Source of the DNA: CAYVQZ01 sp964453435
Lineage (GTDB): Bacteria; Abyssobacteria; SURF-5
Direction: 5' to 3'
Length of the DNA: 56,942 bases
NCBI GenBank assembly: GCA_964453435.1
Contig: CAYVQZ010000033.1
Location: 1 to 56,942 of the forward strand
How positions within the stretch are numbered: position 1 is the stretch's first letter; every line of letters starts with the position of its first letter. The translations under genes were made by a program, and so were the position numbers. Below, one piece after another: positions 25,557 through 33,183 of this stretch. The notes under the pieces were generated by a model, which was not told the origin of the DNA, made no database searches, and worked only from the letters and a program-made list of their open reading frames with translations.

Positions 25557-26123
25557 CTATTCAGCCAGGATGGGTTTGTGTTCAGCAGGAAAAGAGAATT
25601 CAAGTTTCCGCTCATCCGCACCTTTTGAATGTTCGTTCAGCAGTTCGACATATGTCGATGCTATGTAGTCGCGAGTGAGCTTCAGACGTTTGACCGCTTC
25701 CTCGACATCGCGGTCAGTCGGAGCTTCGATTTCCGCAAACAGCCCCAGAAGGGGCAATTCATCCAGAACGACTTCACAGGCGCCAAGTCGCCATGTTTCT
25801 CTGAATTTTTCATAATAAAACCACTTCACGAAGCCGACCGCTTCCAACAGCGCGCGACCGGCCCGAGAGCTGGGAAACTCCATCTCGAGTTCTTCTCTTT
25901 TTTTGTATTTGGATTTTTCGCGAGGTCCTTTATAGGTGAGAAAGACCCGATTTTCCTGTTCCCGCAGGCGAAGCAGTTTGTCGGCTCTCGCGAGCAATCT
26001 TTCGGGATGGTCGAAGAGCCAATTTCTTTCGAAGACCCTCCCCTGATAGAGCCCCCCTGCGGACCGTAGACGTTTTCTCAAGTGCGAGTAGTCTTTCAGC
26101 TTGACTTTCGCCTCAATTTCCAT
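25557..26123 (-). CDS. CYTH-domain protein (class IV adenylate cyclase/thiamine triphosphatase-like)
   Basis: From ATG 26123 (preceded by GGAGG) the protein has 188 residues and starts with MEIEAKVKL, the ExExK signature of CYTH phosphatases. Further Arg/Lys/Glu pairs of the triphosphate tunnel follow: LLRLREQ, FLTYKGPR, LEMEF and the late ELPLLGLFAEIEAPT. Family members hydrolyse or cyclise triphosphates (ThTP, inorganic triphosphate) or make cAMP as CyaB. CyaB-like sequences most resemble this one, but the activity cannot be decided from sequence alone. The frame extends upstream for 37 codons without a second ribosome site. Confidence 0.85.
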   Translation of the reverse strand: MEIEAKVKLKDYSHLRKRLRSAGGLYQGRVFERNWLFDHPERLLARADKLLRLREQENRVFLTYKGPREKSKYKKREELEMEFPSSRAGRALLEAVGFVKWFYYEKFRETWRLGACEVVLDELPLLGLFAEIEAPTDRDVEEAVKRLKLTRDYIASTYVELLNEHSKGADERKLEFSFPAEHKPILAE

Positions 26124-26641
26124 TGTTGTGATCCTCCGCGTACCCTGGTTTTTCATGTCAAATAACGGACAAGGCGGCATGAACGATTCCGCAAAATCGA
26201 TGGGCTTGACGCTGTTGTGAACGCCCGCAATCACAAGTTGCGCAAAAACGGATGGTGATTATTTTGAGGCTGTTCCACCATCGCCGGCTTTGCCGAAAAC
26301 TCAACGCAGGAGACTGTGAATCTGTCTCACGATTGCCCAGCGCAGGGGACGGTCCCAGATTTACGGGCACGAAGCGCCGCAGAATCGGGCCCGTTCCCGA
26401 AGCGAACAATCTGCGTCATGAACCATGAGACACACTCGCTGTGAGCGTATCCCACGATTGGTAGTCGGTGCTTTGGGAAACCGCTCAATTTCGGAATCGC
26501 CACCTATTGCGCTATTGCCATGCTTGAGGACGCGACCCAGTCATCCGTTCGCTCAGCAAACCGACGTTCCGACCTCTTCGCGGCCTGGAATGGCGGATTA
26601 CCGCCGACGCGCGCATCATCCAAGCATGAAACAGATTCATT
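26124..26641. other. 518-bp spacer with two copies of a dispersed motif
   Basis: I see no convincing gene. TCTGTCTCACGATTGCC (26321-26337) and CGTATCCCACGATTGG (26446-26461) are 125 bp apart and share a CACGATTG core with 3767 and, more loosely, 4547. A GGGGACGGTCCC-type word between them resembles those near 3950. The stretch probably holds decayed repeat units. Confidence 0.4.
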
Positions 26642-28390
26642 TTACCTCATTTCCTCTTCTATTTCGACTATCCGACGCCGCGCCTCATCCCTGTCCGGGT
26701 CATAGACGAGAGTGGCCCTGAACTCTTCCAGCGCCTCCACGAGTTGACCTTGTTGCTGGAACGCGATCCCGAGATAAAAATGCGCAAGATGATTTGTCGG
26801 CTCAATTTCAAGGGCGCGACGAAACTGCGCCATGGCTTTCCGCGTTCGTCCGCTTATCAGATAAGCAATCCCGAGGTTTGTCAGTACCCTCGCGGAATCG
26901 GGGTCTATCTGAAGCGCGGCCTTGTATGAGGATATTGCTGAAGGCATATCCCCTGCCTGCCGATATGCGTTCCCAAGGTCATTGAATGTCTGGAGTGTGG
27001 GATAGGCCCTCAGGGCTTCTTCGTACTGCTTGATCGCCTCGAAATGGTCACCTCTTTTGTAATACTCACCGGCGAGGCCCATTCGAGCTCGTAAGCTGTC
27101 GGGATAAGCTTGCAGATTCTGGGAGTAGAGGACCTCCGGGTCTTTCCACGCCGAGTTCTTCGTCACGGTTATCAACCCGAAGCCCAGGACCAGCGCGCAA
27201 AGCGCAATAACGAACAGCACCAACTGCATTCTCTTCCCATCCTTGACGACAACGTGAAGAATACTTGCAAATGCCACCGCCACTCCTGCCATCGGCACAT
27301 AGAGGAATCGTTCCGCCATGAGCATAGAAAGCGGAAAGATGTTCGACACCGGAGCAAGAGCGGCGAGGAACCAAATCATCCCAAAGCCGCATCGTCTCGA
27401 ATGCCAAAGCATGGGTATCAGGCACATCAACAAGAGGCACAGAAAAACGAGCGGCGCAAGTTCCCCGAGAGTGAAAGGGGGCGTGACGAGGGGAACAAGA
27501 TATTCCAAACAGTTTGTGGCGCGCGGCAGAATGACGAGCCGCAGATAGATAAGAAAACACTCGGCCATTGTCATCGCCGTTATCGTCAGGCTGCCGCCCC
27601 ATAATTCCCGCTGTGAAACGGTCTGCAGAACCGTCGAGCGAATGAAAAAATATGTCGCCGAAATGCCAATAAATATCGCATACTGGAAAAACCTGTTCCG
27701 CGCGGAAATTCCCTGCTTCTGTGAAAACAGAAGGTCGTATGCAATGAAGATGACCGGCAACACTATGGCCGTTTCTTTTGCCAGCAGGGCGAGGACAAAC
27801 AGAACCGCGGACCCGGGCAGGACAAGCCAATGCCCATCGCCGGCAATTCGAGACCGGATGAACAAAAGTGCTGACAAAAGCATAAAAATGGCCGCGAGCA
27901 GGTCCGCCCTGCTCGCAATCCAGGTGACGGCCTCAACATGAGCGGGATGGACTGCGAAGAGAAGGGCTGCCCCGAAAGCAGCGCCGCGCATGAATTGCAG
28001 CCGGAGGCAGAGGAAATATACAAGCCAGGAAGTTATGGCATGAAGCACCAAATTGACAAGGTGATACCCAAAAGGGACAACGCCCCACACACGATAGTCG
28101 ATAGCGAAAGACAGCGTTCGAAGAGGTCGGTATATTCCCTCATAGCCGGTCGCACGGGGATGCGTGAAAAAGAGTTTGACATTGGCAAGGCTCTTTATGA
28201 AGCTGTTGTTTAGAATGAAGTGATGGTCATCTGAAATCCAGCCGACCGAAAGAGAATTCGCGTAAACGATGAAACAGAGGCAGAGAATCAAGCACGGGTC
28301 TGATATCGGCCGCCCGCGGTTATCCCCGACCAAGAATCGCGGCTCTGTTGAATCCGTGCTTGTAGTATTTTTGATTGAACCCTTCGGCAC
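26642..28390 (-). CDS. TMTC-like membrane glycosyltransferase with C-terminal TPRs
   Basis: The 582-residue protein has about ten transmembrane segments followed by a TPR array (about residues 430-580). Early motifs are those of the TMTC/PMT family: SVGWISDDHHFI in the first loop, YRPLRTLSFAIDYRVWG, and HPAHVEAVTWIASRADLL. In animals such proteins O-mannosylate cadherins; in bacteria they are presumed to transfer lipid-linked sugars on the outer face of the membrane. The start is a GTG with no clear ribosome site, so the exact N-terminus is uncertain. A paralogous gene of the same layout lies at 33184-35370, across the ParA/ExeA unit. Confidence 0.8.
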   Translation of the reverse strand: MPKGSIKNTTSTDSTEPRFLVGDNRGRPISDPCLILCLCFIVYANSLSVGWISDDHHFILNNSFIKSLANVKLFFTHPRATGYEGIYRPLRTLSFAIDYRVWGVVPFGYHLVNLVLHAITSWLVYFLCLRLQFMRGAAFGAALLFAVHPAHVEAVTWIASRADLLAAIFMLLSALLFIRSRIAGDGHWLVLPGSAVLFVLALLAKETAIVLPVIFIAYDLLFSQKQGISARNRFFQYAIFIGISATYFFIRSTVLQTVSQRELWGGSLTITAMTMAECFLIYLRLVILPRATNCLEYLVPLVTPPFTLGELAPLVFLCLLLMCLIPMLWHSRRCGFGMIWFLAALAPVSNIFPLSMLMAERFLYVPMAGVAVAFASILHVVVKDGKRMQLVLFVIALCALVLGFGLITVTKNSAWKDPEVLYSQNLQAYPDSLRARMGLAGEYYKRGDHFEAIKQYEEALRAYPTLQTFNDLGNAYRQAGDMPSAISSYKAALQIDPDSARVLTNLGIAYLISGRTRKAMAQFRRALEIEPTNHLAHFYLGIAFQQQGQLVEALEEFRATLVYDPDRDEARRRIVEIEEEMR

Positions 28391-28595
28391 GCCGTAATTC
28401 TACCAAAAGAGAGCGCGAAACAAAAATATTCGCAGATTGTCAAGCCCTTCAGTCGCTTTCTGAAGCTGTCTGTCGTAAGCAAGTTTTATACGCTGCCTTA
28501 CGGTGCTGGCAGGGGGCGAAACAAAAGGTAATATTTCTGCCACTATTCGCCTGGCACCAACCGTACTGGCGTTTGCAACTTAGCGCGGAATTGTT

Positions 28596-28852
28596 CCGAT
28601 AAGGCCCTTCAAAAGAAAAGGCCTTGACAAATACCATATAAAGTATNNNNNNNNNNNNNNNNNNNNNNNNNNNNNNNNNNNNNNNNNNNNNNNNNNNNNN
28701 NNNNNNNNNNNNNNNNNNNNNNNNNNNNNNNNNNNNNNNNNNNNNNTGTTCCGATAAGGCCCTTCAAAAGAAAAGGCCTTGACAAATACCATATAAAGTA
28801 TCCGATAAGGCCCTTCAAAAGAAAAGGCCTTGACAAATACCATATAAAGTAT
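28596..28852. repeat. 51-bp tandem repeats interrupted by a 100-N assembly gap
   Basis: Three identical 51-bp units are visible, at 28596-28646, 28751-28801 and 28802-28852. The second and third are directly joined. The first is separated from them by 100 N (28647-28746). Each unit contains an AAGGCC/GGCCTT pair, a TTGACA hexamer overlapping the right arm, and the word CCATAT. The true number of copies is unknown. Confidence 0.9.
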
Positions 28853-28858
28853 TAGAAT
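28830..28858 (+). promoter_or_regulatory. repeat-derived sigma-70 promoter of the MerR-ParA gene
   Basis: In the last repeat unit TTGACA (28830-28835) is followed by 17 bp and TAGAAT (28853-28858). The -10 begins exactly where the repeat ends, so only the last unit forms a full promoter; in the others CCGATA stands at that place. The start codon is about 50 bp downstream. Confidence 0.65.
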
Positions 28859-28870
28859 TTGTGTAATATA

Positions 28871-28880
28871 CCATATATGG
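28871..28880. promoter_or_regulatory. 10-bp palindrome, possible operator
   Basis: CCATATATGG is a perfect palindrome between the promoter and the start codon. Its half-site CCATAT also occurs once in each 51-bp unit (for example 28841). It could be bound by the MerR-like domain of the next gene; this is inference. Confidence 0.4.
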
Positions 28881-28907
28881 GGACAAAGGGGGCTTTCTCC
28901 TTCGCAA

Positions 28908-30068
28908 ATGGTTGCCGGACATTATATTACAGCGGATCAGGCTATCAATAGGCTTGCGGTTGAGCCGGCCAGGTTTCGGTTTCTTGAGATGCAGTGCCGC
29001 GACTTTCTTTCGCCCTCGAAAGTGGAATTTTCCCGGCGTTACTCCAGCACTGACCTGCGAGTACTCGGAGAAGCGAATCGTCTGCTGGCCCAAGGACTGC
29101 AAACCACAGAGGTCAAACTTCGATTGGGCCGAATGCTGGCGAATCCTGCGAAACAAACTCAAAGCATCGCGAGCGCCACCGGGGCCGTTTCCTCGCGACT
29201 GATAACCGTAGCAAGCGGAAAGGGCGGAGTCGGAAAAAGCAGTATCGCGTTGAGCCTTTCCGTGGAGTTTGCGGTTTCAGGCTTGCGAACCATAATACTC
29301 GACGCAGACCTGGGAGTCGCCAATCTCCACCTCATGGCCGGTGTGCATGCCGACCGAACCCTTAAGGACGTCATTACCGGAGAATGTCGGATCGAGGAGG
29401 TGGCGCTTCAATTACCGTGTGGTTTGCGCATTGTGCCGGGCTCCTCCGGAATATACGAGTTGGCTAACCTGCCCGCCTATAATCGCCATGTGCTTGTGTC
29501 GGAGTTCAGGAAGTTAGAAGACCGCTATGATGTCATTGTCATCGATGCGGCCGCAGGGGTCGCCGCCTCTGTCGTCGATTTCGCTGCCTGCTCGGATTTC
29601 CTTCTTGTTGTCACAACGCCGGAGGCGACATCGGTAACTGATGCCTACGCCCTGATCAAATTGAGCCTTCAACGAAATCCTGCTTGCCGTGTCGGGCTCG
29701 TGGCGAACCGCGTGCGGAGCGCGCGAGAGGGAAATTCAACAATCCGCCGCATTTCCGACTGCGCCCGGCGTTTTTTAAGTCATTCCGTCCTTCCGCTCGG
29801 ATGCATATGGGAAGATTCTCATGTGCGACGGGCTGTAAATGAGAGAGTGCCGTTTTCGCTTCTTTTCCCCGATTCAAGGGCATCAGGGTCTATACGAAGA
29901 CTGGCGCGAGAACTTCGAGAAAAAGTTGTTGCAGCGCCGACCCGGCGAGCGGATGGCAGTGACGCGGGGATGAAGAACCAATCTCTCCCTGCAGCGGCGC
30001 ATACGGCTGATTCGGGCTGTTCAGTGGGCTATGGTTTATCAAAAGCAGGAGATTGCCGATGGAAGTAG
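28908..30068 (+). CDS. MerR-like DNA-binding domain fused to FleN/MinD-type ParA ATPase
   Basis: The 386-residue protein has two domains. Residues about 5-78 read like a winged MerR helix-turn-helix: YITADQAINRLAVEPARF, then SRRYSSTDLRVL, then LQTTEVKLRLG. Residues about 96-345 are a ParA/MinD ATPase with the deviant Walker A ASGKGGVGKSS (signature Lys105, Lys110), switch I region LDADLGVANLHLM and the VIDAAAGV segment of FleN/MinD relatives. The C-terminal 40 residues are polar and low in conservation. FleN-type ATPases position or count flagella; a fused MerR-like domain is not typical for them. A repeat-borne promoter lies upstream, and the next gene overlaps the end by 10 bp. Confidence 0.8.
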   Translation: MVAGHYITADQAINRLAVEPARFRFLEMQCRDFLSPSKVEFSRRYSSTDLRVLGEANRLLAQGLQTTEVKLRLGRMLANPAKQTQSIASATGAVSSRLITVASGKGGVGKSSIALSLSVEFAVSGLRTIILDADLGVANLHLMAGVHADRTLKDVITGECRIEEVALQLPCGLRIVPGSSGIYELANLPAYNRHVLVSEFRKLEDRYDVIVIDAAAGVAASVVDFAACSDFLLVVTTPEATSVTDAYALIKLSLQRNPACRVGLVANRVRSAREGNSTIRRISDCARRFLSHSVLPLGCIWEDSHVRRAVNERVPFSLLFPDSRASGSIRRLARELREKVVAAPTRRADGSDAGMKNQSLPAAAHTADSGCSVGYGLSKAGDCRWK

Positions 30069-30907
30069 CAACAAGGTGGCTGGATGTGACTCTCGATTAT
30101 TGCGAGTATTTTCGATTACAGCGCATGCCGTTTAATGATAATGTGAATCCGGAATTCTTTTACCGGACCGAAAGCCATGAAACGGCATTTATCCGCTTGA
30201 TGCTATGTGCAAAACACCGCAAATCGCTCGGCTTGGTTTGGGGGCGCAGCGGTACCGGAAAAACTCTTCTGGCACAGATGCTGTTGAGTGCCCTGAGCGA
30301 GAGCGACTTCATTCCCGTGGTGGTATTGGCGAACCCGGGCATGAGCAGGACAGGGCTTCTCAGGTGCATTCTCGAGGAACTGGACATCGCGGATGAAAGT
30401 CTTGGCAGAGAGAATACCCAGACTCTGCTTCAGCGAATACACGCTTTTTTGATGGAAAGTTACAGCAGGGGTCAACGCGTGGTTATTGTGGTCGATGAGG
30501 CACATTTTCTGCCATCTGACCAACTGCACATGATTCGCGCTCTGACGAATCTGGAGACGCCCCAGGAAAAGCTCTGCACCGTTATCTTGCTGGCCGAGGA
30601 AACATTTCCACGGAGACTGCGTCACAAGCGCTACAATTCACTCCGAGGAAGAATTGCCATGACATCGTACTTAATGCCAATGTCTCGTGCCGAAACGGAG
30701 CAGTATGTGAAATTCAGGCTTATGGTGGCGGGTTCGGCGGAGGAGTTGTTCGAACCGGAAACGTACGACCTCCTGCATTCACATTCCGGCGGCATCTGCA
30801 GAGAGGTCAGCAAGCTCGCCGACAATGCGCTCCTCGAGGCGCATCTGAGGGGTGATTCCAAAGTCACATCGAACATCGTTGAGCACTGTATTCAAAGCAG
30901 CGTTTAA
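30059..30907 (+). CDS. ExeA/GspA-type AAA ATPase
   Basis: The 282-residue protein is an AAA ATPase of the ExeA family: start region YFRLQRMPFNDNVNPEFFY, Walker A GRSGTGKT near residue 62, and Walker B IVVDEAH near residue 147. In type II secretion ExeA works with ExeB in placing the secretin; close relatives also occur in transposition (TniB) and in exopolysaccharide/exosortase loci. It lacks the C-terminal peptidoglycan-binding part of ExeA. ATG 30059 is preferred because AGGAG lies 7 bp before it; a TTG two codons earlier is the alternative. It overlaps the MerR-ParA gene by 10 bp, so the two are translated together. Confidence 0.85.
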   Translation: MEVATRWLDVTLDYCEYFRLQRMPFNDNVNPEFFYRTESHETAFIRLMLCAKHRKSLGLVWGRSGTGKTLLAQMLLSALSESDFIPVVVLANPGMSRTGLLRCILEELDIADESLGRENTQTLLQRIHAFLMESYSRGQRVVIVVDEAHFLPSDQLHMIRALTNLETPQEKLCTVILLAEETFPRRLRHKRYNSLRGRIAMTSYLMPMSRAETEQYVKFRLMVAGSAEELFEPETYDLLHSHSGGICREVSKLADNALLEAHLRGDSKVTSNIVEHCIQSSV

Positions 30908-30908
30908 A

Positions 30909-31094
30909 ATGCGCAAGAAGCTGACAAAAACAAGGTTACGCTTGGAGGTTCTGGCACCCGGAGCGTGCAATCGCAATTCGGGCGTGAGTCAGGATGAATT
31001 GCGGGTTCTGCTTCCGCCGGAGAACAGCAAAGAAGCGGACTGGTCAAAACCACAAGAAAACGAGACGAAGACCGACCCCGGCCATCATACGTGA
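30909..31094 (+). CDS. small basic/polar protein coupled to the ExeA-like gene
   Basis: A 61-codon frame begins one base after the stop of the ExeA-like gene (TAA then A then ATG). The product begins with a Lys/Arg-rich run (MRKKLTKTRLRLEVL) and ends in a polar, probably disordered tail. No ribosome site precedes it, so expression would depend on termination-reinitiation. I recognise no family. It could be a chance frame. Confidence 0.35.
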   Translation: MRKKLTKTRLRLEVLAPGACNRNSGVSQDELRVLLPPENSKEADWSKPQENETKTDPGHHT

Positions 31095-31319
31095 CTCGGA
31101 GCCGCACGCCGACCCGCCCGTTCGTATAGCCGCGTGTCTCTTTTCGTTTACGCGATGGGGCGATTCCGTAAACGGGAAGGGATTTTTTCGCAAGCGATTG
31201 TTTATTAAGAAGTACCCCCCCTGCGGATTGTCTGAACAAAATCGCGATTGAAAAGGCGCTTTGAGACGCCGCCGTATCTGTTATATTCATAATAAGGTAG
31301 ATAAGAGGAGGCGCACGTC

Positions 31320-31596
31320 ATGAGTTTCAAGCGCGCCGCTTTCACAAATCACGCGCTTATCAGTACCAGGAAACCCATCCCGGACATCTCTCATCACGCT
31401 CAAATGAAAATGCGGGAAACCGCACTGCCGCTGTAACCTCGGAGCGCCCCACGTCTGGCCGTCCGTCGGCCAAAGCCGCAGGGGATGGATCAGGCTTAAG
31501 ACGTTTTCCCGAGAACAACGGGAGGACGTCCGAGAGGGGATCGAAAACTGGCGGAGGGTCCAGGAACTTCTGGAGGAATTTTCCGAGGCCCAATGA
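31320..31596 (+). pseudogene. decayed transposon-associated Cys-motif protein (DUF6788-like)
   Basis: A GAGGAGG site and ATG at 31320 start a frame that stops after 38 codons. A different frame (31408-31596, TGA at both ends) then spells KCGKPHCRC followed by LKTFSREQREDVREGIENW and a leucine-rich end LLEEFSEAQ. That order, a C-x-K-P-x-C-x-C knuckle then a helical ENWRR end, is the hallmark of a small protein family often carried with transposases. The lost reading frame indicates a remnant. The assignment rests on my recognition of the motif. Confidence 0.4.
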
Positions 31597-31790
31597 AAGA
31601 GGCGGGAGGCTGGGGAGCGACGGTGAGCAGAAGGTTTTTTCGTTACATTGACAAGGTTTTCCATATGCGGTCGGAAATGGAGCGCCTGAGAGATGGTTGT
31701 CACCCGGTTCGGCTGAAGGTGTCTGCAGGATGGGACCTTTGCGACAGCGCCCAGACTGTCTCGCGTCCCGAAAGCCGCTTGTCCCCCTAA
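31593..31790 (+). pseudogene. probable transposase N-terminal remnant
   Basis: ATG 31593 overlaps the stop of the preceding remnant. The 65-codon frame opens with a segment like the first helix of some transposases (SRRFFRYIDKVFHMRSEMERL) and then runs into unrelated sequence and a stop. No DDE catalytic part follows. It is probably the truncated partner of the Cys-motif remnant before it. Confidence 0.3.
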
Positions 31791-32004
31791 CCCCAGCCTG
31801 TTCGGAAGGCGGATTTGCAGAACCGCAGCGCCAGAATTAAACACTTGAAATGCGACGTGCCAGCCGATATCATAGAGTGTCGCCCCAAAAAAGAAGGACC
31901 GACGAAGACGTCGAACCCGTCATGAAAGGCTGCCGAATGGCACGCCTCGCGATGTGCGGCTTTGCATTATTACAACTCCACGGCGCCGGAGAGGAGAAGC
32001 GGCC

Positions 32005-32820
32005 ATGCCCGTATTGAATGTGAACAACCTGGACATCCACTACGAACTCGATGATTTCACGGACCCTTGGGGAAAGAACGACACCATTTACATCCAGCAC
32101 GGATATGGGAGGAGCGGAAGGTTCTGGTTCCATTGGGTTCCGGCATTGGCGCGGGAATTCAGGGTTCTCCGGGTGGACATGAGAGGCCATGGCCAATCCG
32201 CCGACCCATCACCCGACAAGCCGTGGTCGGCCGACGATTTCCTGTCGGATATCAAGGGTATGATCGAAGGACTTGGCGTTGCGCCCGTCCATTACGTCGG
32301 CGAGTCGGTGGGAGGCATCTTTGGCATCGCGCTGGCGGCACGCTGGCCGGAACTCCTCAAAAGCCTCACACTTGTGGCTGCTCCCCTTTCAATCCGCCCC
32401 GAGATACAGCAGATATTCGCCGTAGGCGAAAAGGACTGGCCGACGGCGATGGAAAAGCTCGGAGGCGACGGGTGGGTTCGAGGTCTGATGGGCTATGGGG
32501 CAACTCACACGGATGCAGGGCAGGCAAAACAAGAGTGGATATTGGCCGAATGGTCGAAAAATCGGCCGAAAATGCTCTCGAGCCTCGCAAAACTTGCCGC
32601 AACGGTCAATGTCGAGCCGCTGCTGTCCGACGTCAGCGTTCCCACCCTTATCCTTGCTCCTGCCAACAGTCCGATCTCACCGCTTGAGGAACAGGTTATG
32701 ATGAGGAAAACAATCCCGAACGCCCGGCTCGCTGTGATCGAAGGCGCGTGGCATGAAATTTATTTCGATGACCCGGACGCATGCATAGCGGCTTTGCGAA
32801 GTTTCCTATCCTCGGTCTAA
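32005..32820 (+). CDS. alpha/beta hydrolase (3-oxoadipate enol-lactonase-like)
   Basis: The 271-residue hydrolase has the nucleophile elbow GESVGG near residue 100, an oxyanion region after IYIQHGYG, and a catalytic His in GAWHEIYF near residue 249. The DMRGHGQSA segment is typical of lactonase/haloperoxidase-like members. The start is ATG 32005, preceded by GGAGAGGAG; an earlier in-frame ATG at 31954 has no such site. The substrate is unknown. No CatD partner or beta-ketoadipate gene is nearby, though an acyl-CoA ligase lies 3.3 kb away. Confidence 0.8.
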   Translation: MPVLNVNNLDIHYELDDFTDPWGKNDTIYIQHGYGRSGRFWFHWVPALAREFRVLRVDMRGHGQSADPSPDKPWSADDFLSDIKGMIEGLGVAPVHYVGESVGGIFGIALAARWPELLKSLTLVAAPLSIRPEIQQIFAVGEKDWPTAMEKLGGDGWVRGLMGYGATHTDAGQAKQEWILAEWSKNRPKMLSSLAKLAATVNVEPLLSDVSVPTLILAPANSPISPLEEQVMMRKTIPNARLAVIEGAWHEIYFDDPDACIAALRSFLSSV

Positions 32821-33016
32821 TGCAAGAGATTCTGAGCATATTTCGTCACTGCTCTTTCTCGAGCCATCTTCGGGACAAGCCGGGTCCTCCGACTCGCTCC
32901 GCCTCTTGCTGCTGGAATCTCCCAAATCCGTATGGTACTATTTGATTGACTCCTTAGTACACGTGGTCACAAATACCATTACGTATTGCATAGCACTATG
33001 CAGAAGCGGCAGGTCA

Positions 33017-33085
33017 GAAATTCCGGGGACACGGAATCACGCGGAGCGTGACCTTCGGCCGAGAAGTCCATGTCCCCGGAATTTC
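33017..33085. repeat. REP/MITE-like inverted repeat
   Basis: Two 18-bp arms (33017-33034 and 33068-33085) match at 17 of 18 positions as inverted copies, with a GGGGACA core. The 33-bp interior contains a further small CACG/CGTG pair and CTTCGGCCGAGAAG. Such elements are typical of REP-type repeats moved by Y1 (RAYT) transposases; no transposase gene is present here. Confidence 0.65.
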
Positions 33086-33183
33086 CAATGTGATGAAATA
33101 CGTGAGCGGAATTATGAACCAGTGCACTTAGCAATAATGTGGCCGTCACGGCTCGCATACCCGGACAACCCGCCAACGCGGCA

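Noticed and set aside
28596..28852. A CRISPR array
   Set aside because: Units are directly joined with no variable spacers, the unit is 51 bp, and no cas gene is near.
31287..31844. A 185-codon frame on the minus strand
   Set aside because: It is antisense to the transposon remnants, has no ribosome site and has the composition of a shadow frame.
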